Shown here in pieces: positions 12,031 to 18,898 of a stretch of DNA of 18,898 bases (within the stretch, counting starts at the first letter, position 1; the number at the start of each line of letters is the position of its first letter). A model generated the notes under the pieces. It saw only the letters and a list, made by a program, of their open reading frames with translations. It was not told where the DNA came from and ran no database searches. Source of the stretch: DATEDA01 sp963789885 (GTDB taxonomy: Bacteria; Pseudomonadota; Gammaproteobacteria; Burkholderiales; SG8-39); contig CAWBNB010000026.1 of NCBI GenBank assembly GCA_963789885.1, positions 1-18,898 on the forward strand, written 5' to 3'. Both the position numbers and the translations under genes were made by a program.

Positions 12031-12421
12031 TCACCTGCGCGCGGGCGGAAAAGCGAGTGTCCCGAAGTCGCCCGCATCGTCCGATTCCCAATTTCATAGG
12101 TCGTTGTTTCCTTCCTGATTTTTTGCAGTAGAGCATCTGCAAAGTTGGCAGGTGCCCTACTCGCGGAGACGGACTCCTGTCGGCACTCCCGGGATCGTCG
12201 GGGGCTCCGATCTGCTCGCATTCCGTTCCTAGTCAAACATCCGGCGTTCGCCCTCGCCGCGTCGAGGCCCGCTTGGAGGCCCCGCGCCGGCGTGATTTAT
12301 CGCCGCGACGGCCATTTGCCGCGCGCACCCTCATTGGAATCTTGAAGGAACTGGGTGCGGCAAACACAAGCTAAGAGGCGCGTGCACCCTGGACAGCGGC
12401 AAGCCCGCTAGAGCTCGTCCT
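12031..12421. other. Intergenic region after the element
   Basis: No gene is supported here. An inverted repeat GCGGGCG (12041-12047) with CGCCCGC (12069-12075) and a hairpin at 12122-12143 (7-bp stem, 8-nt loop) are present. Neither has a T-run on the correct side for an intrinsic terminator. The first could be a leftover of the original tRNA-Pro 3' region, since this is where native sequence downstream of the tRNA should resume. Confidence 0.4.
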
Positions 12422-12550
12422 TCAGTCCGCCCTGATGTTGCGCTCGCGGATGAGCGCGGACCAGCGGCCGGTTTCGTGCTTCAGGTGTGCGGCAAGCTGA
12501 TCAGGCGTACTCCCGACCGGTTCTGCGCCGATGGCTGCGAATCGTTCCTG
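12422..12550 (-). pseudogene. 3' remnant of a Bug/TctC-family receptor gene
   Basis: The last 42 codons before the stop at 12422 read QERFAAIGAEPVGSTPDQLA and continue to end in RWSALIRERNIRAD. That is the characteristic C-terminus of the periplasmic Bug/TctC solute receptors of Burkholderiales. Upstream in the same frame the sequence stops resembling the family; it reads GRSKRAVADSFGFDRPEVRK, which vaguely recalls a transposase helix-turn-helix. The rest of the receptor, including its signal peptide, is absent. The gene was probably truncated by insertion or deletion. With only 42 residues the family call is moderate. Confidence 0.55.
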
Positions 12551-13385
12551 TGTGGCCCAGCACTGATCACCGCGCGGCTGGCGGGGCGGCCGTTTGGGCA
12601 TGTACTTCCTGACTTCAGGCCGGTCGAATCCAAACGAGTCGGCTACCGCCCGCTTCGACCGTCCGTGGGAAAAGCTGTTCGACTGCTTGCTTGGATACGA
12701 AGGGCGCTGCGCACCCGTATGCTTCGTCGCCATCGATTGCTCGCTTGATGATCTCGATCACAGCGGCGCGCAGATTGCGGATGCTCAGCGGACCGGCTTT
12801 GCGGGGTCGATCACGCACGACGGATTTTCGGGAACGACACCTCCTCCGCCGGTCTGGGCAGCAGTGCGTCTTGGCTGGTCGTCCCATTCTTCGTGTGGCA
12901 GGTCAATGGTCGCTTCATAGCCTTCAGCTTCAGATGGCGTCCGGCGACGTAGGATCTCGGCCAAACGGTGGATTGATCGGCACGCCGTACCTGGGATAGG
13001 GTGTCCAGTGCGCGAACGGGCTCAAGCAGGAATTGCTAGGCGTTGGCGGCATCGAGCTACTCCTTGCGGCATCAGGAGTCATCTTGGCGCATGGAGAGAT
13101 TGATCGCACGAGCTCAGAGCGCAAATTGGCAGCCGCTCGGGTCGCGCCCAGGCACGCTATGAAGGAACCGCTGAAAGTGGAAGACAAGGTTGCGCCTTTC
13201 GGCCTCGGATTCCGATTCACCAGTGCAATCCTGGAGATTGGAGCGACGCGATTGAACTCGGCATGCGTCGAACGCTTCGCGACGCGAACGTTCGACCGGC
13301 AGGATCTTCGGTGCAGTCGTCGGTCGCGGCGATCGCGCCGCGCTGATGATGCGCAGCCCGCCGCGGGCGCTGCGATGGGTCACCC
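12551..13385. other. Gene-poor, probably decayed region
   Basis: I see no intact gene in these 835 bp. Short frames on both strands have no recognisable family, and codon use looks random compared with flanking genes. A minus-strand stretch near 12650-12700 could be the remains of an insertion sequence. The end of the region must hold the promoter for the rightward phospholipase D/DUF6603 pair, but no clear boxes are visible. Confidence 0.45.
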
Positions 13386-15470
13386 GTGACGACGCAGGCG
13401 ACCGGCACGATCGTCGACGAGGCCGGTCAGGGCCTGAAGGACGTCGTCGTTGTCGTCGAGAACGCGTCGAGCCTCAAGGAGCACGAAGAGCTCAACCGCA
13501 CGACGACGAAGGAAGACGGTGTCTTCACGCTTCATTACGCGAACGACTTCGCCACCGGCGACGAGCCTGGCCAGCAGGTGCGTCAGTTGCGGCTGCGGGT
13601 GCTGCTCGGCCAGCACGTCCTGACCGAGGCCGTGAAGGCCGACCTGCCGAAGCAGGACTCGATCGCGTTCGATCCGATCCGCCTGACGCGAACCGACGTC
13701 ACGACCCGCTGGGCCACGCTCGGCAAGGGCACGCCGTCACGCAAGACCGACGGCAACGCGGTCCGCTGGCTGGCCGACGACTTCGACGCATGGGGCCGCG
13801 TCGCGCACGTGATGCGGGCCGCGACCGTGCTCGACGTGATGCAGCTCGACATCCACGTCGACGAGTTCAAGCCGAACTTCACGCAGGAGAAGCCGCAGAT
13901 CGTCCTCGAGTTCGATCCGGCCATCCAGAAGCCGACCGAAATCGTGCCGCGCAAGTTCGACGCGGCCGATGCGCGCATCGAGCGGCTGATGCTCGAGGCC
14001 AGCAAGCGCGGCGTGCCAGTACGAATCCAGATCCCGCGGTGGACCGTCGACGTCCACGGCGTGCTCGTGATCGGCACGCTGGTGCTCATCGTGCTGGGCG
14101 CGATCTTCGCGCCGCTGTTCCTGGTGCTGATCGGCGTGATCGCGTGGGCGGTGGGCGCGACCATCGCGATCGGCAACGCGCTGTTGTCGCGCAGCTTCAA
14201 GGCGCCCGAGCTCGGCAAATGGTTCGCCGATGCGGGCAACGATGCGAAGCGCGTTCGCGTTCGCGAATGTATCCTGCGCTCGCTGATGGTCACGCACGCG
14301 AAGATCGTGATCGACCGCACCCGCGAAGGCGTGCTGCTCGGCTCGCCGTTCGATCAGGACTACTTCGACACGTTCGAACACGTCATCGACGATTGGCGCC
14401 GCGGCACCGATCCGTCGAAGGGACCGATCCACGACGTGAGCGTCGGCGTGCGCGGACCCGCGGTCGCGCATCTCGAGGAGCTCTTCAATTCGCACTGGGC
14501 GATCGCGGCGCCCGACGACGTGCAGCCCGCGCCGGGAACGCCGCTGCCGATCGGCGACGTGCAGAAGGGCGAAGTAGTCGCCTCGGCGCAGGTGGTCCGC
14601 ACGCTCGACCGGATGTTCGCCGAAGCAACCGATGGCGAGACCGGCGTGCTCGAGTCGTATCTGCGCGCTATCCACTTCGCGCGGCGCTTCATCTACATCG
14701 AGAACCAGTATTTCCACTACGACCGCATCATCGACGCATTGATCGAGTCGTTGAAGGCGAACCCCGGAGTCGAGCTGATCCTACTCGTCAACGTCGCGCC
14801 CGATATGCCGCTGTATCCGGGCTGGCAGCAGAAAGCGATCCGCCGCATCAAGGACGCGCTGGGCGCCAACGCGGAGAAGCAGGTCGGCATCTTCACGAAG
14901 TGGAGCCATGCGGTCCGTGACGACAAGCATCCGCGACCGCGGCTGGTCGACAACTATCTGCACACCAAGTCGGCGCTGATCGACAACGACTGGGCCTCGG
15001 TCGGATCCGCCAATCTCGACGGCGCTTCGCTCGAGCGCGTCGAATACGCGCGCGCCGCGCTGGCTGGCGACGTGCGCAACACCGAGAGCAACCTGGTCGT
15101 GTGGGAGGAGACGCCCACTTCGCCGTCGCCGGTCGACGCGCTGCGTCGCCGATTGTGGTTCGAGCACCTCGGCCTCTCGGGGGCCGGCGATACGACGCTC
15201 GACGATGCGCCGAACAAGAAGTGGCTCGACCTCTGGAACCAGCGCGCCAACGCCAAGCTCGACCAGCTGCTGGCCGATGCGAACGCGGTCCATCCGTCGA
15301 CGATCCTCCCGTGGCCCGACGACGCCTTCAAGCGCGACTGCGGCAAGCACGTCGCCACCGGCAGCTATCTGCGCACGCTGTTCGACCAGAAGCAGAAGGG
15401 CCTCTTCGTGAAGGTGTCGAACTTCGCCCTGGTGCCGAAGGGACCACCGGCGTTCCCGTTCACGTACTGA
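13386..15470 (+). CDS. Phospholipase D-family protein with an internal membrane hairpin
   Basis: The 694-residue protein has two HKD motifs of the phospholipase D superfamily: THAKIVID (H304, K306, D310) followed by GSPFDQDYFD, and LHTKSALID (H526, K528, D533) followed by GSANLD. Both are complete, so hydrolase or transphosphatidylase activity is likely. The N-terminus (about 5-75) looks like a transthyretin/carboxypeptidase-regulatory-like beta sandwich, with TGTIVDEAGQGLKDV and TTKEDGVFTLHY. Residues about 224-267 form a strongly hydrophobic stretch, enough for two membrane helices, just before HKD1. There is no signal peptide. The GTG at 13386 is the first start after stops at 13335-13340; no good ribosome binding site is seen. 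The large DUF6603-like gene follows after 34 bp. Substrate and cell location are unknown; the hairpin suggests membrane attachment. Confidence 0.85.
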   Translation: MTTQATGTIVDEAGQGLKDVVVVVENASSLKEHEELNRTTTKEDGVFTLHYANDFATGDEPGQQVRQLRLRVLLGQHVLTEAVKADLPKQDSIAFDPIRLTRTDVTTRWATLGKGTPSRKTDGNAVRWLADDFDAWGRVAHVMRAATVLDVMQLDIHVDEFKPNFTQEKPQIVLEFDPAIQKPTEIVPRKFDAADARIERLMLEASKRGVPVRIQIPRWTVDVHGVLVIGTLVLIVLGAIFAPLFLVLIGVIAWAVGATIAIGNALLSRSFKAPELGKWFADAGNDAKRVRVRECILRSLMVTHAKIVIDRTREGVLLGSPFDQDYFDTFEHVIDDWRRGTDPSKGPIHDVSVGVRGPAVAHLEELFNSHWAIAAPDDVQPAPGTPLPIGDVQKGEVVASAQVVRTLDRMFAEATDGETGVLESYLRAIHFARRFIYIENQYFHYDRIIDALIESLKANPGVELILLVNVAPDMPLYPGWQQKAIRRIKDALGANAEKQVGIFTKWSHAVRDDKHPRPRLVDNYLHTKSALIDNDWASVGSANLDGASLERVEYARAALAGDVRNTESNLVVWEETPTSPSPVDALRRRLWFEHLGLSGAGDTTLDDAPNKKWLDLWNQRANAKLDQLLADANAVHPSTILPWPDDAFKRDCGKHVATGSYLRTLFDQKQKGLFVKVSNFALVPKGPPAFPFTY

Positions 15471-15504
15471 TCGCACGCAGCGATCGACGAAGCGCGAGCT
15501 TTCG

Positions 15505-18500
15505 ATGGCCGACACGCTTCAGAAGCTGGCGTACGAAGGCGCGAACCTCTTGAAGCTCGTCGGTGCGCTTGCGGCCGCCGACGGCGGCCCGCGTGCGCTG
15601 TTGGCCGCGCTCGGTTGGGACTTGCCGTCGGGCGGGACCGACGTGGGATTGAGCGCGATCGACCTCTCGACGTTGATCGTGAAGGTCGAGGCGCTCGACG
15701 CCGCGCTGTCGAGCGACGCCGACGAGATCGAGATCGACGGCCTCTTCGTCGACATCGCGATCGAACTCGAGCGCGCGTTCACGGACCTGCGCGCCGCGAT
15801 CGCCGGGCTGTCGGCCAGCGGCGACTACCTCGACAAGACGCAGATGAAGTCCGAGCTGCTGCCGCGCCTGTCGAGCCTTCTGATCGCGACGCGCATCGGC
15901 GGCGCGTCGCCGCTCGCGCTCCTCGTGCTGCAGTTGTTCGGCGTTGTCACCGTGCGGCCGATGCCCGCCGACCCGGGCATCTTCCAGGTCGCGCACGCGC
16001 GCGTGACGTTCGACTGGGACGCGCTCGGACGCCTCTTCAAGGACCCGCTCGGTCTTATCGAAGCGCGCTACCGATGGGGGACTGCGGGATTCGACGACCA
16101 TGGGTTTGCGGTCAATCTCTCGGCGCTGGTCGAGTCGCTGGGCGAGCCGATCCGCGTGCGGTCACTGCCGCGCCGCGTCGAGGAGCTGCTCTCCGGCCGG
16201 CCCGTTCCCGAAGCCGATGCTGCGCCCGGCACGCAGTGGATCGCGAGCTTGGTGCGCGGCGATGCATCGAGCGGACTCGACGTCGGCGTCTCGCTGTTCG
16301 CGCTGCGACCCACGTCGCCCGGCGCGGCCGACGGCGGGATCGCGCTGCATCCGTTCGCGTACGGGACGACCGACCTCGCGTTCGCCTTGTCGGATCGGTT
16401 GAAGCTCGAGCTGGAGTCCACTGCGGCGCTCGACTCGGGAGTCGTCGTTCAATTCCGTCCGGGCACCGCCCCTAAGATTAAGGGCGGCCTCGTCGGAACC
16501 GGCGGGCTGGTCGACAGCATCACCGGCAACGTCGTCGTACGCGTGACGAACACCGCGCCTGACGGGTCGCCGTACACGCTGCTCGCGATCCCTGGAGGCG
16601 GCATCGTCGAAGCGCAATCGCTGTCGCTCGGCGCGGGCGTGCAGGCGTCGGCCGGTTCGTTCGTCCCGAGCTTCGTCGCGAAGATCGGCGGCGGCCATGC
16701 ATCGCTGACGAGCGGCAACGCCGACTCGTTCCTAGCGTCGGTGCTGCCGGCCGGCGGGCTCGATGTGAAGTTCGACCTCGGGTTGCGCTGGTCGGGTGCG
16801 CAAGGCTTCTCGTTCGAAGGGTCGGTCGCGGCGGCGATCGACATTCCGCTGCACGTCGCGCTCGCGGGTTTGCAAATCGACAGCGTGCACGTCGGGCTCG
16901 TGCCGTCCGATTCCGGGCTCGCGCTCGAGATCAGCACGGCCGGCGGCTTCTCGCTCGGCCCGGTGAAGGCGGCGTTCGATCGGCTGGGAACGATCGCGAC
17001 GCTCGCGTTTCACGATGGCAACCTTGGTCCGGTCGACGTGGGGTTCGGATTCAAGCCGCCGTCGGGGATTGGGTTGTCGATCGACGCCGGCGGTGTCGTC
17101 GGGGGCGGGTTCCTGTTCCACGACCCGGTGCAGTCGCTGTATGCGGGCGTGATGCAGCTGTCGTTCTCGGGCACCCTGACGTTGAGCGCCTTCGGCCTGA
17201 TCGCGACCCGGCTGCCCGATGGCTCGCGCGGCTATTCGCTGATCGTCTTCATCACCGCCCAGGACTTCAAGCCGATCCCGTTGGGGATGGGCTTCATGCT
17301 CTTGGGCATCGGCGGGATGGTTGCGATCAATCGCACCTTCGACGTCGACGTGCTGCGCGCGGGCCTGAAGAACGACACGTTGGGCACGCTGCTCTTCCCG
17401 CGCGACCCGGTCGGCAATGCGCCGGCGTTGATCCGCTCGCTGGCGACCGCGTTTCCGGCCAGGCCCGGCAGCTATCTGCTGGGTCTGCTGGTCAAGATCG
17501 GCTGGTTCACGCCGACCCTGGTGACGCTCGATCTGGCGTTGATCCTGGAGTTCGGCTCGCGCAAGCGGCTGCTGGTGCTGGGCCGCATCAGCTCGCTCTT
17601 GCCGTCTCCCGACAACGATCTCATCCGCTTGAAGCTCGATGCGATCGGGGTGCTCGACTTCGATGCCGGCACCACGTCGATCGATGCGGTGCTGGTCGAT
17701 TCGCAGCTTGCGCACGCCTATGCGTTGACCGGCGCGATGGCGCTGCGCGCGCGCTGGAGCGCGGGCCCGGGCTCGAGCTTCGTGCTCGCGGTCGGCGGCC
17801 TGCATCCGCAGTTCCCGCCGCCTGCCGATCTGCCCAGGCTCGAGCGCGTCGCGATCGCGCTGGCGTCGGGCAACAATCCGCGCCTGACCTGCTCGTCGTA
17901 CTTCGCAATCACCGCCAACACCGTGCAATTCGGTGCGCGCGCGCAAGCCTATGCGGCCGCCTATGGCTTCAGTGTCGAAGGCGACATCGGCTTCGACGTG
18001 CTGCTGCAGATCGCGCCGCTGCACTTCATCGCCGACTTCCACGCCAAGGTGCAACTGAAGCGCGGCTCGTCGAACCTGTTCTCGGTGTCGCTCGATGGCG
18101 AGCTCGAAGGGCCGCGACCGTTGCGGGTCTCGGGCAAAGCCTCGTTCTCGATCTTCTGGTGCGACTTCTCGGTGCGCTTCGACACCACGCTGGTCGATGG
18201 CGAGAAGCCGCCCCCTCCACCGGCGATCGATCTGTCGGCCGAGCTGAGAAAAGCGCTGGCCCTGCCCACCAGCTGGACCATGCAGGCGTCGAGCGCGCAT
18301 GGGGTCGCCCTGAGGCAGTTGCCTGCATCGGCCGCTCTAGTGCTCGATCCGCTAGGCATGCTGGTCGTCAAGCAGCAAGTGGTTCCTCTGAACACCGGGC
18401 GCGACATCGATCTCTATGGTGGCGCGCCGGTCAGTGGCGCGCGGCGCTTCGCGCTCGCGGCGACCTTGCAAGGCAATCCGCAGGGCACGAGTCCGGTCCG

Positions 18501-18898
18501 CGCGTCGTTCGCCCCGTCGCAGTTCTTCGCGATGAGCGATGATGACAAGCTCGCCGCGCCGTCGTTCGAAGTGATGGACGCCGGCATCGCGATCGGCAGC
18601 GGTGAGGTCGCCTTCGACGAGATCGTGCCCGCTCCGCTCACCTATCAGGCGATCGTGGTCGACACGATGCCGCAGCCGTCCACCCAAACCGACCGCTACC
18701 ACCTGCCGCCGACGCGCCTCTTGTTCCATGCCCGAAGCGGCGCCGCGGCGCGTGCGCCGGCCCGGCGCGTCGGGCTCGCGCGCTTCACCACCGCCGACGC
18801 ACCCGCAGCTGCGACATTGAACCCCGAGCGCTGGACCATCCGCTCGTTCGACGAGGCCACCGCCGCCACCGTCGATCCCAACGTCAAGACCTGGTCCG
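15505..18898 (+). CDS. Large DUF6603-like protein (3' end beyond window)
   Basis: The frame is open for 1131 codons from ATG 15505 to the window edge, without a stop. The start MADTLQKLAYEGANLLKLVG leads into an Ala/Leu-rich helical region (about 1-120). A long Gly- and Val-rich beta region follows. Residues about 510-890 match my memory of DUF6603: GFGFKPPSGIGLSIDAGGVV, then TRLPDGSRGYSLIVFI, LGMGFMLLGIGGMVAINRTF, NNPRLTCSSYFAITANTVQF, and a closing KASFSIFWCDFSVRFD. A five-proline run at 902-906 leads to another domain. There is no signal peptide and little cysteine. The function of DUF6603 is unknown to me. Pairing with a phospholipase D gene in one operon suggests a joint membrane- or envelope-related or secreted role, but that is a guess. 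Confidence 0.75.
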   Translation, partial: MADTLQKLAYEGANLLKLVGALAAADGGPRALLAALGWDLPSGGTDVGLSAIDLSTLIVKVEALDAALSSDADEIEIDGLFVDIAIELERAFTDLRAAIAGLSASGDYLDKTQMKSELLPRLSSLLIATRIGGASPLALLVLQLFGVVTVRPMPADPGIFQVAHARVTFDWDALGRLFKDPLGLIEARYRWGTAGFDDHGFAVNLSALVESLGEPIRVRSLPRRVEELLSGRPVPEADAAPGTQWIASLVRGDASSGLDVGVSLFALRPTSPGAADGGIALHPFAYGTTDLAFALSDRLKLELESTAALDSGVVVQFRPGTAPKIKGGLVGTGGLVDSITGNVVVRVTNTAPDGSPYTLLAIPGGGIVEAQSLSLGAGVQASAGSFVPSFVAKIGGGHASLTSGNADSFLASVLPAGGLDVKFDLGLRWSGAQGFSFEGSVAAAIDIPLHVALAGLQIDSVHVGLVPSDSGLALEISTAGGFSLGPVKAAFDRLGTIATLAFHDGNLGPVDVGFGFKPPSGIGLSIDAGGVVGGGFLFHDPVQSLYAGVMQLSFSGTLTLSAFGLIATRLPDGSRGYSLIVFITAQDFKPIPLGMGFMLLGIGGMVAINRTFDVDVLRAGLKNDTLGTLLFPRDPVGNAPALIRSLATAFPARPGSYLLGLLVKIGWFTPTLVTLDLALILEFGSRKRLLVLGRISSLLPSPDNDLIRLKLDAIGVLDFDAGTTSIDAVLVDSQLAHAYALTGAMALRARWSAGPGSSFVLAVGGLHPQFPPPADLPRLERVAIALASGNNPRLTCSSYFAITANTVQFGARAQAYAAAYGFSVEGDIGFDVLLQIAPLHFIADFHAKVQLKRGSSNLFSVSLDGELEGPRPLRVSGKASFSIFWCDFSVRFDTTLVDGEKPPPPPAIDLSAELRKALALPTSWTMQASSAHGVALRQLPASAALVLDPLGMLVVKQQVVPLNTGRDIDLYGGAPVSGARRFALAATLQGNPQGTSPVRASFAPSQFFAMSDDDKLAAPSFEVMDAGIAIGSGEVAFDEIVPAPLTYQAIVVDTMPQPSTQTDRYHLPPTRLLFHARSGAAARAPARRVGLARFTTADAPAAATLNPERWTIRSFDEATAATVDPNVKTWS

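Noticed and set aside
11945..12142. 65-codon minus-strand frame containing GEVIRTLDPLHPMQ
   Set aside because: That peptide is the antisense of the tRNA-Pro 3' end, a known source of false protein calls.
12615..12887. 90-codon minus-strand frame that could be a small gene or transposase piece
   Set aside because: No family is recognised, no ribosome binding site is clear, and it overlaps other equally plausible short frames in a decayed region.
13346..14920. 524-codon plus-strand frame overlapping the phospholipase D gene
   Set aside because: It is a shadow frame dominated by Arg, Ala and Asp; the HKD motifs are in the 13386 frame.
16732..18300. 522-codon minus-strand frame
   Set aside because: It is antisense to the DUF6603-like gene, with low-complexity Arg/Gln/Glu-rich sequence and no motif.

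Overview
The window looks like part of a high-GC betaproteobacterial chromosome, probably Burkholderiales-like. The evidence is the gene order thrS-infC-rpmI-rplT-pheS-pheT-ihfA-merR-tRNA-Pro(GGG), which is the classic proteobacterial translation cluster, and the tail of a Bug/TctC-type receptor, a family greatly expanded in that order. The assignment is an inference; there is no rRNA or marker gene to test it.

Layout. (1) Positions 1-802 are accessory debris: a DUF433 antitoxin and a DUF5615 PIN-like toxin, each still recognisable but broken by several frameshifts. (2) At 803-830 lies a 3' tRNA end including CCA with no tRNA body in front of it, followed by an intrinsic terminator; this looks like the distal scar of a tRNA-targeted insertion. 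(3) Positions 895-8328 hold the intact translation operon. Its infC appears to start at ATC behind a strong ribosome binding site, and IF3 carries a lysine-rich tail encoded by a 12-bp repeat. (4) tRNA-Pro(GGG), 8374-8450, closes the cluster. (5) Positions 8402-12030 are a 3.57-kb element bounded by perfect 56-bp direct repeats made of the tRNA-Pro 3' end; no integrase is visible. All four of its genes are on the minus strand: a papain-like cysteine protease, a 156-aa partner, a protein-glutaminase, and an 86-aa partner. (6) Positions 12031-13385 are gene-poor, with the 3' remnant of a Bug receptor gene. (7) From 13386 to the right edge runs a rightward pair: a phospholipase D-family protein with an unusual internal membrane hairpin, and a very large DUF6603-like protein cut by the window end.

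The most interesting part is the 3.57-kb element. The 86-aa protein can be aligned by eye with the N-terminal pro-domain of the neighbouring protein-glutaminase. The 156-aa protein resembles, more weakly, the N-terminal part of the neighbouring protease. I propose two cysteine-hydrolase/pro-domain-like inhibitor pairs carried as cargo on an integrase-less tRNA element. The catalytic families are well supported by motifs; the inhibitor role is inference, with Streptococcus SpeB and its propeptide-like inhibitor Spi as the precedent.
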